A DNA stretch of 64,000 nucleotides from Legionella bozemanae (GCF_001648595.1 NZ_LBAW01000004.1:62001-126000), one strand, 5' to 3'. Shown: positions 38,333 through 48,310, counted from the stretch's first letter. Notes: generated from the letters alone by a model not told the origin. Translations and numbers: made by a program.

Positions 38333-39994
38333 TTAGAGAATTGTATCCAAACGCAAAGATTGTTTTATTTTCCAATAATCTTCCCAAGGATCTCCCTTTA
38401 ATGCCTCTAATCGTTGGGGTATTGTTTTAATTGTAAATTCGATATCTCGTTTCTCTTTACCCAGCTCATCCCAATGAATCGGTACAGCTACAGGGGCATG
38501 AATACGTGCTCTTGTAGAATAAGCGCTGATTGCCGTAGCGCCTCGTTGATTTCGTAAAAAATCAATAAATATTTTATTTTTCCGTTTGGCTTTATTCATG
38601 GTGCTCGTATATTGATTGGGATTAATTCGTTCCATAAACTCCGCAAAAACCTGCGTGAAGTTCTTTACCTCGTCCCAATCATATTCAGGTTCAATAGGTA
38701 CTACTACATGTAATCCTTTACCTCCAGTTGTTTTAACAAAAGAAGTGAGTTTGAATTCATTAAGGTGTTTTCTAATTTCAAAAGCTGCTTTAACAATTGC
38801 TTCCCAAGTTACAGAGGGGCCAGGATCTAAGTCAAATACAATAAAATCCGGTTTTTCTATATGATTAATTTGGCTACCCCAAGGATGAATTTCCAAAACA
38901 TTCATTTGCACTAAACTGAAAAGCCCTTCTATTGTATTTAAATAAACGTAGGACTCTTTCTTCTTTTTAGTCTCCATAGAGACAGCCTGTAACACTTTTG
39001 GTGTTGAATCAATATAATGACGTTGAAAAAAACAATCGTGCCAATTTTCAGGGCAACGAAGTAAAGATAAGGGCCTATTTTTTATAAATGGCATGATGTA
39101 ATCACAAACATATTCGTAATAATTCAATAAGTCTTTTTTGGGAATACCATCTTCAGGATAAAGCACTTTCTGAGGGTGGGTCATTTTAATTCTAAAGGAA
39201 TGAGTCTTGGTATTTTTGGCATCTCCTTTTTCAATTTTTTTGTCTTTATTTTCTAATAGAGTTTTTTGTTCACGAAAAACCTCTTCAGGTTTTTTATCCA
39301 GACGCAATCCTTTGAAACTTGGGTGTCGTAAATACCCCCCTTCAGTCCAATGAGTAAATTCGATTTCTGCGACCAGTTTGGGTTGTACCCAAACTACTCC
39401 TTGGGATCCAGGGATTTCCTTAGCAAAAGGCTTTTGCTTTGCCGGAATTTTTTGCAATAAAGCGAATACTTCCTTAAGCGATGCTTCGCTAAAACCAGTT
39501 CCTACATTTCCTGTATAATCCAACTCTCCTTGCTCATTATAAACCCCTAAATACAGAGCACGAAAATACTTACGCGAGTCGGTTGGCACTGAGTAACCGC
39601 CAATAATAAATTCTTGCCGCATCAAGCATTTGATCTTAAGCCATTTTTTAGTGCGTCCAGATATATAGGGACTATCGATTTGTTTGGAAATTATTCCCTC
39701 AAGTCCAAGTTCACAAGCACGATGAAAAAGGAAACGTCCTTCACCAATAATATGATCACTAAAGCGAAGCATTTTATCCTGCCCTTCCAACACATTTTTC
39801 AAAATTGCTTTACGCTTTAATAAAGGTAAAGTTCTTAAATCAAACTGTTCGTAATACAAAATATCGAAAAGATAATAAACATATGAAGCATTAGGATTCA
39901 ATTTAATTGTATTTTGTAATAATTGAAAATCAGCTTTCCCATGTTCATCAAGTAAAACAATTTCTCCATCCAATATGGCCTGCGGTAAAGCCAA
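38333..39994 (-). CDS. ligD: LigD C-terminal fragment: ligase body and polymerase domain
   Basis: 553 residues from the first ATG after the frameshift. That ATG lies downstream of the catalytic Lys, so a product from it would be a dead ligase. The ligase part shows LDGEIVLLDEHGKADFQLLQ, GLEGIISKQIDSPYISGR and WLKIKCLMRQEFIIGGYS. The polymerase part shows YYEYVCDYIMPFIKNRPLSL, FIVFDLDPGPSVTWE (catalytic Asp pair) and TTGGKGLHVVVP. A non-ATG start further upstream in the same frame (open from about 40240) could include KFDG. Confidence 0.8.
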   Translation of the reverse strand: MALPQAILDGEIVLLDEHGKADFQLLQNTIKLNPNASYVYYLFDILYYEQFDLRTLPLLKRKAILKNVLEGQDKMLRFSDHIIGEGRFLFHRACELGLEGIISKQIDSPYISGRTKKWLKIKCLMRQEFIIGGYSVPTDSRKYFRALYLGVYNEQGELDYTGNVGTGFSEASLKEVFALLQKIPAKQKPFAKEIPGSQGVVWVQPKLVAEIEFTHWTEGGYLRHPSFKGLRLDKKPEEVFREQKTLLENKDKKIEKGDAKNTKTHSFRIKMTHPQKVLYPEDGIPKKDLLNYYEYVCDYIMPFIKNRPLSLLRCPENWHDCFFQRHYIDSTPKVLQAVSMETKKKKESYVYLNTIEGLFSLVQMNVLEIHPWGSQINHIEKPDFIVFDLDPGPSVTWEAIVKAAFEIRKHLNEFKLTSFVKTTGGKGLHVVVPIEPEYDWDEVKNFTQVFAEFMERINPNQYTSTMNKAKRKNKIFIDFLRNQRGATAISAYSTRARIHAPVAVPIHWDELGKEKRDIEFTIKTIPQRLEALKGDPWEDYWKIKQSLRLDTIL

Positions 39995-40200
39995 TTTTTT
40001 AAGTGCATCTACTACGGATAATAAATCATTGGTCCAATCTTTATTATTACGTGATTTTAAGCGGATGTGTTCATTATGAATGAGCGCAATAATTCGATAT
40101 CCATCAAATTTTATTTCATGCAGCCAATCTGAACTTTCAGGAGCATGGTCTACCAGTGTAGTGAGTTGGGGCGCAATAAAACCTGGGAAGGAGCTGATGC

Positions 40201-40836
40201 TTAAATGATCAGAAAGTTCTGGTTCGTGCTTATTATGCAGTTTTTTTTTATGTCACTTGTATGAGGCTGATTCGTCCTACTATAATGCTCCCCAATTTCA
40301 TCGATCGAAAGATTGGTCAGCACACTATCTGGTTCTGCTTCAATGATGTCATATTCTTTCTGTTTTCGAGCAAATTTGTCCTTGAATTTGATTAAAAACC
40401 AATGCTTCTCATCCTTAAAACGTACTAAATCCCAACGCCCTTTTAATTTGATAGCCTCTAATTCAAAGCGTAAGTGCCCTGATTTATATGCTTTTTCAGG
40501 ATCTGCATCAAGGGGTTTCCAGATGCCTTTATCCCATAACATCACATTACCCGCACCATATTGGCCCTCAGGTATTATTCCTTCAAAATAACCGTATTCA
40601 ATGGGATGATCTTCTACATGCATTGCCAAACGCTTTACTGATGGATCGAAACAGGGACCTTTGGGAATCGCCCAACTCAATAGAACACCATTTAATTCAA
40701 GACGAAAATCATAGTGGAGATGGCTGGCAGCATGTTTTTGAATCACAAATAAAGAGTTCGTCTCAGAAGAAACACCGCCTTTAGGCTCAGGGGTTTTATT
40801 AAAATTCCTTTTTTTACGATAAGGCTCAATACCCAT
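40201..40836 (-). CDS. ligD: LigD N-terminal fragment: 3'-phosphoesterase domain
   Basis: 211 residues. The phosphoesterase domain is complete (FVIQKHAASHLHYDFRLE, LLSWAIPKGP, HVEDHPIEYGYFEGIIPEGQ, GAGNVMLWDKG) and trims 3' ends in bacterial end joining. The last 20 or so residues after the A9 run are out-of-frame and not LigD-like. It could function alone, since stand-alone phosphoesterase proteins exist. First part of the split ligD. Confidence 0.85.
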   Translation of the reverse strand: MGIEPYRKKRNFNKTPEPKGGVSSETNSLFVIQKHAASHLHYDFRLELNGVLLSWAIPKGPCFDPSVKRLAMHVEDHPIEYGYFEGIIPEGQYGAGNVMLWDKGIWKPLDADPEKAYKSGHLRFELEAIKLKGRWDLVRFKDEKHWFLIKFKDKFARKQKEYDIIEAEPDSVLTNLSIDEIGEHYSRTNQPHTSDIKKNCIISTNQNFLII

Positions 40837-40995
40837 GTACCGCTCCTTTCAGCATGATTACTTTAATTTTAAGAAAAATACTAAGAATTTCCACTCACCT
40901 CAATTAAGGTAGAAGTATCTAATTTTTGCACATAGAACCGTTCTTTTTTGTCTACTACGTTATGCATAACATGCAATCGATCGGTAATAGGCCAC

Positions 40996-41084
40996 TCCTA
41001 CGTTCTGCTCCCACGACTTGTTCGTGGGGTTGTCCGCAGGAGCCAGCTCCAATAGCCATTTATGGATGCCGCGACACTTAGGTT
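40996..41084. repeat. Degenerate copy of the 'CGACTTGT' palindromic repeat in the ligD-ku gap
   Basis: Contains CCCACGACTTGTTCGTGGG and a decayed right arm (ATGGATGCCGCGACA). The 40837-41189 gap also must hold the divergent ligD and ku promoters. Confidence 0.55.
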
Positions 41085-41189
41085 TGGATAAAGGAATTGG
41101 CCTTGCGTCGATTGTAAATGGGCTATTCCTCTATGACTTTTAAAAATAGTCTACTCTTTGAATAAGAAATGTAATTAAGGATTAAGAGA

Positions 41190-42020
41190 ATGCCTAAATC
41201 AATCTGGAAAGGCGAAATTTCCTTTGGTCTTGTTTCGATACCGGTTTCGTTATATTCCATTGAGGAACCAGACGAGCTTAAGTTTCATTTGCTTGATAAA
41301 AAAACGAAGTCCAGAGTGCATTATCAACGAATTAGTGAAAAAACCGGCAAGGAAGTTCCTTGGGACCAGGTGGTGAAGGGATTTGAATTTGAAAAAGACC
41401 GTTACATTGTTGTCGATGAAAAAAAGTTCGAAAAAGCGAGTCCAGATTTATTTAAAGCGATTAACATTGAAGAATTTGTAGATTTTCGAGAAATTGATAG
41501 TCTTTACTTGATGAAACCTTATTATCTTATTCCAGAAAGTAAAAATAAAAAAGCATATGTATTATTAAGAGAGGCATTAAAAAAAACAAATAAAGCAGGT
41601 GTTGCCAAAGTCATTATTCGGACAAAAGAATCTATTTGTTTAATCCTCCCTCACTATCATGCCCTGCTTTTGTACTTAATTCATTTTAAAGATGAGATAC
41701 GCGAAGAAAAGGAAATGGATGTTCCAAAAGAAGATTTTAAAAACTATAAGGTTTCCCAATCAGAAATAAAAATGGCTGTTACTTTGATTAATGAAATGAC
41801 CACTAAATGGCAGCCCGAAAAATATCATAATGAATATCGTGAGGCGCTGAAAAAATGGCTTGAACAACAAATAGCCAAACAACCAGTAATCAAAGAAGAG
41901 GAAGACTCTGAGGTTGTCAAAGAAAGTTCTGCGGATGTAGTTGATTTTATTTCACTTTTAAAAGAAAGCATGAAAAAGAGAAAACCTGCAGAAAAGTCAA
42001 ATAAGAAAAAGAGCTCATAA
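41190..42020 (+). CDS. ku: Ku protein of bacterial non-homologous end joining
   Basis: 276 residues with the bacterial Ku core: SIWKGEISFGLVSIPVSLYS, LKFHLLDKKTKSRVHYQRI, GFEFEKDRYIVVDEKKFEKA, FVDFREIDSLYLMKPYYLIPE and LLPHYHAL-like LILPHYHALLLY. The C terminus is acidic then strongly basic (KKRKPAEKSNKKKSS), as in Ku proteins that use a Lys-rich tail for DNA threading and ligase stimulation. AAGGA ribosome site. Divergent from ligD. A homodimeric DNA-end binder. Confidence 0.96.
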   Translation: MPKSIWKGEISFGLVSIPVSLYSIEEPDELKFHLLDKKTKSRVHYQRISEKTGKEVPWDQVVKGFEFEKDRYIVVDEKKFEKASPDLFKAINIEEFVDFREIDSLYLMKPYYLIPESKNKKAYVLLREALKKTNKAGVAKVIIRTKESICLILPHYHALLLYLIHFKDEIREEKEMDVPKEDFKNYKVSQSEIKMAVTLINEMTTKWQPEKYHNEYREALKKWLEQQIAKQPVIKEEEDSEVVKESSADVVDFISLLKESMKKRKPAEKSNKKKSS

Positions 42021-42219
42021 ATCAAGAAAACAATCAATCTGCTCCATAGACCACACTCTTGTCAAATTATGTCACTTTATGCAAAGATAACTTGAGACAT
42101 CTTGAGAATAAGTGTCATAGACTCTTTCGAAGTTCGCTGCAGAGTGAGATACGAGAAAGCCTGCAATAGAATTTCGGAAAAGTTCTAGTGTTTTAGCAGC
42201 AATCTCGGAGGGATCTAAA

Positions 42220-43284
42220 ATGAGACGAATATTTAAAATTGATAAAACTATTAGGCAAGCGGGCTCTGTATTTAAAACGCATCCATCTCACACAATGCTT
42301 CCATCAAAAAAAACAACAAAACCCTTGTTTGCAACTCCCCAAAAAGCAACAACAGTCCCCCCAGTAACGAAAGCACTTAATACACTTTTTTTTACAAAAT
42401 TAAAAGCGGAGGAACACAAGCAGTTTACATCTAAAAAACGGCATCGCTCTGAATACAAAGACAATTATAGTGCCGCACTCAACTTGCCTTATTCAAACCA
42501 TCAATTAGCCGTAAAGCATCATGATCAAAATGCGCTCCTCGTCATGTCTAAAAAAAATATTATTGAACATGCAAATCGACGCATAGATTTATTTTTTTAC
42601 ACATTAATTGCTTATTACAAAACGGGGATTTTGCCAATCTATGGGCATACAACATTACAACATGGTAGAGGACGTACTACACGCAGTAATACGAGTGTCT
42701 CGGAGGCCTGTCATAGTAGTCTGACTCCTTCATTAGTGGATACAACCATTTATCAAAATAGTCAAACAGGAGAAAAACATAAAAGTTTATTGTCTGATAC
42801 ACATTTTATGGATAGCCTGAATTCCACAGTCGAATTGCCTCCTTTTGTCAATGATTTGGATGATCTGTTAGAAAATGCATTAAGAGAAAAAAGTTTGACT
42901 ATTCTTCGCGAGGTTTCACTTGGAACAATAAATCCAATTACAGGATTAACCCAGTTTTTGCAAATAATGAGTACTGTTTTAAAGGGTCTTAAAGAAGATG
43001 CTGAAAATAAAAGCAAATCTGCCGTATCCCAGCATCCTTTAATCAAGCAATCAATTACTCCAAATCTGATCGAGCTTGTAAGAACTGGCTCACTCGCAAC
43101 TACCTATTTACCTCAAAAACAAATCGCAAATGATGCCTACATCCAACTGTTACTTAGAATGACGCCTGCAGAAAAAGCCGCATGCAAAGATGAGCCTAGT
43201 AAAGAAAAGTTATACATCAATAAAATTATGGAGTTACAAAACGAAATTTTGCATACGAAAAGCAACAAACATCCATCACCCTAA
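42220..43284 (+). CDS. Unrecognised protein, possible Legionella-specific or effector-like
   Basis: 354 residues preceded by GGAGGGATCTAAA. The first 80 residues are basic and Ser/Thr/Pro-rich, likely disordered. A helical segment follows (NIIEHANRRIDLFFYTLIAYYKTG), then a Ser/Thr-rich linker with GRGRTTRSNTS, and a helical C-terminal half (FVNDLDDLLENALREKSLTILREV). No signal peptide, membrane helix or family. The mosaic of disordered and helical parts resembles many Dot/Icm substrates, but there is no eukaryotic motif or clear C-terminal E-block. Flanked by repeats. Confidence 0.6.
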   Translation: MRRIFKIDKTIRQAGSVFKTHPSHTMLPSKKTTKPLFATPQKATTVPPVTKALNTLFFTKLKAEEHKQFTSKKRHRSEYKDNYSAALNLPYSNHQLAVKHHDQNALLVMSKKNIIEHANRRIDLFFYTLIAYYKTGILPIYGHTTLQHGRGRTTRSNTSVSEACHSSLTPSLVDTTIYQNSQTGEKHKSLLSDTHFMDSLNSTVELPPFVNDLDDLLENALREKSLTILREVSLGTINPITGLTQFLQIMSTVLKGLKEDAENKSKSAVSQHPLIKQSITPNLIELVRTGSLATTYLPQKQIANDAYIQLLLRMTPAEKAACKDEPSKEKLYINKIMELQNEILHTKSNKHPSP

Positions 43285-43370
43285 ATAAAGAAAACAGAGT
43301 AGTGACACTCAATAATTTGAACCTTATCACTATGTTCTGCGACTTGTTCCTTTCTCTTGATCACATCTCT

Positions 43371-43450
43371 GCCTACGCTCCGTGGCTTGTCCACGGGGTC
43401 CAGTGATTTAGGGCAGATCTTCCGAATCCCGCAGACAAGGCGCGGGACGT
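43371..43450. repeat. Dispersed palindromic repeat, 'CGTGGCTTGT' family
   Basis: CTCCGTGGCTTGTCCACGGGG with right arm ATCCCGCAGACAAGGCGCGG. The interior (CAGTGATTTAGGGCAGATCTTC) closely matches the copy at 17351-17430, so those two are sister copies. The 43285-43635 gap holds this and the aldehyde dehydrogenase promoter. Confidence 0.75.
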
Positions 43451-43635
43451 TGGAATAGAGCCGGACTTACTTTTCAGCGAATGTGTAGAGGATTAGGATA
43501 TAGAACTTAATTACTTAGCACTAAGGAAAAACCGGAGGTTAAATAAGATAAGCATCCTCTAGCTATGCCTGAGAGATTTGACTAGAATACAGTTTACCTG
43601 CTGATAAATAAAAACTTTTTACACTGGCGTCAATT

Positions 43636-45006
43636 ATGAATATCCACACTGTTGTTGAAGAGCAGAGAAAATTTGCTGCTGAAGGACAGGCTAAAAATAT
43701 TGATTTTCGTAAGCAGCAACTGCAAAAATTGAAAGCGATTATCAAACAAAATGAGCAACTCCTTTATGAAGCACTTTATGCAGACATAAAAAAATCTCAG
43801 TTTGAAACTTATTTGACTGAACTTGCCATGGTTTATCATGAGCTTGAGCTAGCAATTAAATCGGTACATAAATGGGCTAAGCCCAAAGCAACACGAACAG
43901 AATTGGTGCTGCAACCAGGAAAGAGTTTTATTTTACCCGAACCTTACGGAACGACACTTATTATTGGTGCATGGAATTATCCTTATCAGCTGACGTTAAG
44001 CCCTTTAATCGCAGCCATGGCAGCCGGAAACACCAGCATTATCAAACCTAGTGAGTTGCCACAAAATACCTCATCTGCCCTGGCAAAAATAATAAATCAA
44101 AATTTTGATCCGGCTTACCTTTATGTCGTAGAAGGTGATGCTACGGCGACTCAAGAACTTCTTAGCTTTCGTTTTGACAAACTCTTTTTTACTGGCAGTA
44201 CAACTGTAGGAAAAATTGTAGCGAAAGCAGCTGCGGAACACCTAACTCCTGTTACACTTGAATTAGGCGGAAAAAGCCCTTGCCTTGTTTTTGCTGATGC
44301 CGATCTCAAGATTTCAGCGCAGCGTATTGTTTGGGGCAAATTTTTAAACGCGGGCCAAACCTGTATTGCGCCCGATTATCTTTTAGTTGAAGAATCGATT
44401 TACCAACCCTTATTGGAAGAACTTAAAAATCAAATCGACACTATTATTGGTCCTAATCCTCTTGAAAGTGAAAGTTATGTACGGATTATTAATCAAAAAC
44501 ATGTACAACGTTTAAAAAAACTCATCGACCCCCAAAAACTATTTACAGGGGGACAAGTCATCGAAACAGAAAATTATATTGCGCCAACAATTCTTAAGGA
44601 TGTCAGTTTTGCTGATGAAATCATGAAAGAAGAGATTTTTGGTCCAATTTTACCCATTATTCCTTTTACCGATCTGCAAACTGTTCTACAGGAAATAAAA
44701 CAACGCCCGCGCCCTTTATCACTTTATATTTTTGGAAAAAATTCAAGCGTACAAACACAAATTTTGCATGAGGTTTCCTTTGGCGGTGGCTGTATTAATG
44801 ATGTAATAATGCATATTTGCAATTCCCACCTTCCATTTGGCGGTATAGGAGAAAGTGGTATAGGAAATTACCACGGTGAAGCAGGTTTTAAAACGTTCAG
44901 CCACTTTAAAAGTATTTTGAAACGACCTTTTTGGTTCGAACTGCCGATTAAATACAGACCATACAAACAATGGAAATTAAAGATAATTCGCGCTCTTTTG
45001 GGATAA
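43636..45006 (+). CDS. Aldehyde dehydrogenase (class 3 / fatty-aldehyde type)
   Basis: 456 residues. EPYGTTLIIGAWNYPYQLTLSPLIAAMAAGN region, FFTGSTTVGKIVAKAAAEH (NAD loop), LELGGKSP with the catalytic Glu, GQTCIAPDYLLV with the catalytic Cys, and EEIFGPILPIIPF. The short length and motif form match the class 3 group that oxidises medium- and long-chain or aromatic aldehydes, such as coniferyl-aldehyde and fatty-aldehyde dehydrogenases. Monocistronic. The exact substrate is unknown. Confidence 0.94.
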   Translation: MNIHTVVEEQRKFAAEGQAKNIDFRKQQLQKLKAIIKQNEQLLYEALYADIKKSQFETYLTELAMVYHELELAIKSVHKWAKPKATRTELVLQPGKSFILPEPYGTTLIIGAWNYPYQLTLSPLIAAMAAGNTSIIKPSELPQNTSSALAKIINQNFDPAYLYVVEGDATATQELLSFRFDKLFFTGSTTVGKIVAKAAAEHLTPVTLELGGKSPCLVFADADLKISAQRIVWGKFLNAGQTCIAPDYLLVEESIYQPLLEELKNQIDTIIGPNPLESESYVRIINQKHVQRLKKLIDPQKLFTGGQVIETENYIAPTILKDVSFADEIMKEEIFGPILPIIPFTDLQTVLQEIKQRPRPLSLYIFGKNSSVQTQILHEVSFGGGCINDVIMHICNSHLPFGGIGESGIGNYHGEAGFKTFSHFKSILKRPFWFELPIKYRPYKQWKLKIIRALLG

Positions 45007-45086
45007 ATTAACAAAAAGCGAATTTTCTTGGAAAATGAATCTCAGAATTCGTATTCATACGCTATAAGGTAAGACTCAATTTATAA

Positions 45087-45545
45087 TTATGGTGTAGGAT
45101 TTTTCCATATTCCCTTTTCTTTCTCTACAATACGTTGAGCCCGCTTAGCAATAGCTTCTTGTAACTGTACAAAAAAACGAGAAGGCTCTAGAGGTTGACT
45201 CACTTCTGATTCGAGCGGTTTACCCCATGACTCATCCAGTTCAGATTGAATATTTAACTCATCATCCAACATTGAATCTAAAGCATGGGTTTTTTGTTGA
45301 TAAGAGACGGCGAATGTTCTACATGCTTCAACAAAGCAAGGATTTTCTTCCAAAAGCAGAGCAGAAGTACTGAGAAAGCCAATAATTCGTTCATCTTTAT
45401 GATTTTTCTGATTTTGTATGACTAAAAACAAAAATTCTTTTAATACAGGATGAATTGATGCGTAATCCACATCACTCTCCCCTTCTTCTCCATACTTATC
45501 TACCAAATTTTGCAATAATTTAATACATTCTTTACTCACTGGCAT
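45087..45545 (-). CDS. Unrecognised small soluble protein
   Basis: 152 residues, mostly helical and acidic, no signal peptide or membrane segment. Features: ECIKLLQNLVDKYGEEGES at the N terminus, a central helix pair with Cys (NPCFVEACRTFAVSYQQ), and a basic C-terminal helix (QEAIAKRAQRIVEKEKG). The start is followed well upstream by its own 180-bp gap shared with the divergent sensor kinase gene. No family recognised. Confidence 0.6.
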   Translation of the reverse strand: MPVSKECIKLLQNLVDKYGEEGESDVDYASIHPVLKEFLFLVIQNQKNHKDERIIGFLSTSALLLEENPCFVEACRTFAVSYQQKTHALDSMLDDELNIQSELDESWGKPLESEVSQPLEPSRFFVQLQEAIAKRAQRIVEKEKGIWKNPTP

Positions 45546-45722
45546 TCCGTGCTCCCAATAAATAACCCTTTCTTTATTAAAAACTCTGAGAGCTAATTAA
45601 GCAAGAAAAAGAAGCGCGTTTTTACATTCGATTAAGTTCTTAATTCTTTTTTTAAATATACCTCCTTCTCTTGTACGTCACCAATATTGGGTCTATAACT
45701 TTAAGAATAAAAGAGAGCACTT

Positions 45723-48197
45723 ATGTCAGAAAAAAAAGCTAAAGTTAAAATCAGTAGTTCTAAGGAACCACCTGCTTCACTTTCTGTTGAAGCAAATCCT
45801 TTTATTCTCGCAAGTATCCTTAAAGAATTGCCAGGCAGTATCTATTGGAAAGACAAAAATGGGGTGTATTTAGGTTGTAATGACACCATGCTTGAAATGA
45901 CTGGAATGAAATCCATAATTGGAAAAACAGATTTTGATATGCCATGGGCCGCATCTGCAGAAACAATTCGCAATAATGATTTAAAAGTAATGGCACTTAA
46001 CTCTTCATTAGAACTGGAAGAAACAGGAACATTGGCCAATGGACAACAAGCCGTTGTATTGACCAGGAAAACTCCTCTACGCGATGAACAAGGAAATGTC
46101 ATAGGTATTCTAGGCATCTCGCTGAATATTACTCACCGTAAAAAGCAAGAAGCAGATTTGCGCTCAAGCCAGGAAAAAACACAATCGACTTTAGAAAACA
46201 TTCTTGCCAATATGCCAGGGCATGTTTATTGGAAAGACAAAAATGGGGTGTATTTAGGGTGCAATAACCGCCAAGCACGAAGCGTAGGATTTCAATTTGG
46301 CCATGAGCTTATAGGGAAAACCGATTTTGATTTACCTTGGGGTGAACATCAAGCCGAGCTATTCCGTCAAAATGATCTTTATATTATGCAAACGGGTGAA
46401 ACCGAAATTATTGAAGAAAAAGCCCTGGTCGAAGGTAAAAATGCCATTTTTTTAAGTCATAAATCTCCGATGCGTAATAAAAAAGGAGAGATTACTGGAG
46501 TACTCGGTATTTCAATTAACATCACTGACCGAAAAAAAATGGAAGCCGAGCTCAAGGTTGCAAAAGAAAAAGCCGAAGCAGCAAGCCTTGCAAAAACAGA
46601 ATTTCTTGAAAATATGCGTCATGACATTCGCACGCCCCTCACTGGCATTGTTGGATTTGCAGATCTCATCAAATCTGAAGCAAAAAGTGCTCAGATTAAA
46701 GAATATGCGGATAATCTAGTCGCATCCAGCCATGCTTTGCTTGATTTTATGGATGAGGTTCTTGAAGCAATTCATGTAAGTTCTGGCGAAGTGCCCAAAG
46801 TTAGGAAAAAATTCGTCTTACAACGAATCGTTCAACATGTTATTGATCTTAATAAAGCCAAAGCATCTGCAAAACACCTGCGTTTATCGTTGGATTTTGA
46901 TCCCAATATTCCCAAATACCTCATTGGTGATCCGGTGCGCATCCATCGCATTTTACTCGAGCTAATTGCTAACTCATTGAATTTCACAGATGCAGGCTTT
47001 GTAACATTAACCGCTAAACTGGCAAAACGAGAAAATCGCGAAATCATTATTCAATTCATCATAGAAGACAGTGGCATGGGTATTCCCAAGGACAAGCAAC
47101 AGGAAATTTTCCTGCAATTTAAACGCCTAACGCCTTCCTACAAAGGAATTTATAAAGGAGCGGGTCTAGGCCTTGCGGTAATCAAACAGTTTATTGATGA
47201 ATTAGATGGGGAAATATATGTTGAGAGTACGGTTGCCAAAGGAACACGGTTCACCTGCATCATTCCCTTAAAAACCGCACTTTTAGAAGATGAAACCGGC
47301 ATTGATAATGATTTTTTTGAGCCAAATATTCCAAGTTTTACAGAAAATACTGCAATCACCCAACAAGCTCCGGACTCATCCGCAAAATTATTCAAACATC
47401 GTATCTTATTAGTAGAAGACAATACCATTGCACAAACAATCGCAAAAGAAATGTTGAATCAATGTAATTGTCACGTTGATGTAGCAGCTGACGGACAATC
47501 GGCATTACAATTCTGGAAGAAAAATAAGTACGATTTAATTTTTATGGATATCGGTTTACCCGATATGGATGGTTATCAAGTGACCCATCACATTCGTGTT
47601 CAAGAAATCGCTAAAAACCATCACACCCCAATTATTGCACTCACAGCCCATGTTGGCGAAGAAAACAAGCAACGATGTATCGAATCAGGAATAAATGCGG
47701 TACTCAGTAAACCACTCACTCAAAAAAATTGTTGTGATATTTTGAATTCATTTATTCCTTCCATACAAAAAGAAAAAGGAATCTCCTCTGAACTTGATGT
47801 TTTAGATTTACCCGCAACAGAAAAACAGTTTTTTGAGCTTTCAGAATTCCCTCTACTTGATGTTGCAGAAGGAATTAAAACTACCGGTACAGAAGATATG
47901 TTCTGTAAGATGCTCAAATTAATGCTTGGCCATTCTCTTGTTGAAGATATTACCCTACTAAAAGAAGCACATGTACAAGGGGACTGGGAAAAAACACAGA
48001 AACTTGCCCATAAAATTAAGGGGGGTGCAGTATATGTCGGCGCCATCCGTTTGAAAATCGCTTGCCAATATCTTGAGCGTTATTGGAAATCAGGACAACG
48101 TGATTTATTGGAGAAAATATATCAGCAAATGATGCAAGTGATTGATGAAACAACCTCTGAAATTCAAAAATGGATAAAGGCAAAAGCACCTCATTAA
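45723..48197 (+). CDS. PAS-PAS hybrid histidine kinase with receiver and HPt domains
   Basis: 824 residues, cytosolic (no membrane helix). Two PAS domains (about 30-140 and 160-275), each with the near-identical motif YWKDKNGVYLGCN. Then H-box MRHDIRTPLTGIVGFADL (His near residue 300), ATP-binding LIANSLNFTDAGFV and GAGLGLAVIKQFI. A receiver follows (RILLVEDNTIAQ, FMDIGLPDMDGYQ with Asp near 608, LTAHVG, LSKPL) and then a C-terminal HPt domain (KLAHKIKGGAVYVGA, His near 763). It contains a full phosphorelay in one chain but no partner regulator is adjacent. Confidence 0.93.
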   Translation: MSEKKAKVKISSSKEPPASLSVEANPFILASILKELPGSIYWKDKNGVYLGCNDTMLEMTGMKSIIGKTDFDMPWAASAETIRNNDLKVMALNSSLELEETGTLANGQQAVVLTRKTPLRDEQGNVIGILGISLNITHRKKQEADLRSSQEKTQSTLENILANMPGHVYWKDKNGVYLGCNNRQARSVGFQFGHELIGKTDFDLPWGEHQAELFRQNDLYIMQTGETEIIEEKALVEGKNAIFLSHKSPMRNKKGEITGVLGISINITDRKKMEAELKVAKEKAEAASLAKTEFLENMRHDIRTPLTGIVGFADLIKSEAKSAQIKEYADNLVASSHALLDFMDEVLEAIHVSSGEVPKVRKKFVLQRIVQHVIDLNKAKASAKHLRLSLDFDPNIPKYLIGDPVRIHRILLELIANSLNFTDAGFVTLTAKLAKRENREIIIQFIIEDSGMGIPKDKQQEIFLQFKRLTPSYKGIYKGAGLGLAVIKQFIDELDGEIYVESTVAKGTRFTCIIPLKTALLEDETGIDNDFFEPNIPSFTENTAITQQAPDSSAKLFKHRILLVEDNTIAQTIAKEMLNQCNCHVDVAADGQSALQFWKKNKYDLIFMDIGLPDMDGYQVTHHIRVQEIAKNHHTPIIALTAHVGEENKQRCIESGINAVLSKPLTQKNCCDILNSFIPSIQKEKGISSELDVLDLPATEKQFFELSEFPLLDVAEGIKTTGTEDMFCKMLKLMLGHSLVEDITLLKEAHVQGDWEKTQKLAHKIKGGAVYVGAIRLKIACQYLERYWKSGQRDLLEKIYQQMMQVIDETTSEIQKWIKAKAPH

Positions 48198-48210
48198 TTT
48201 AGATATTTTT

Positions 48211-48293
48211 GTAGCCTGGGTGATGTGAAGTGAAACCCGGGAGAAATTTTTAAAAGTGAAACCCCGGGTTTCGCCTCGCTCCACCCAGGCTAC
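48211..48293. repeat. Full palindromic repeat, 'GTAGCCTGGGTG' family
   Basis: Perfect 12-bp arms GTAGCCTGGGTG (48211-48222) and CACCCAGGCTAC (48282-48293) enclose GTGAAACCCGGG / CCCCGGGTTTCGC. It lies between the convergent sensor kinase and cyclodipeptide synthase genes and probably ends both transcripts. Confidence 0.85.
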
Positions 48294-48310
48294 ACATATA
48301 AATGAAACAC

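Larger units (their letters stand above)
38333..40836 (-). pseudogene. ligD: DNA ligase D, split by a one-base frameshift in an A9 run
   Basis: Restoring one A in the homopolymer at 40241-40249 (T on the plus strand) joins two frames into one protein of about 834 residues with the order phosphoesterase (1-170), ATP-dependent ligase (about 225-530), polymerase (about 545-834). This is the order of Pseudomonas-type LigD. The junction region reads in frame without stops and includes the ligase nucleophile motif EIKFDGYR, which lies outside both published-length ORFs. The ku gene is divergent 354 bp away, so this is the end-joining ligase. As read here the gene makes two pieces. Sequencing error, slippage or real inactivation cannot be told apart from sequence alone. 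Confidence 0.85.
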
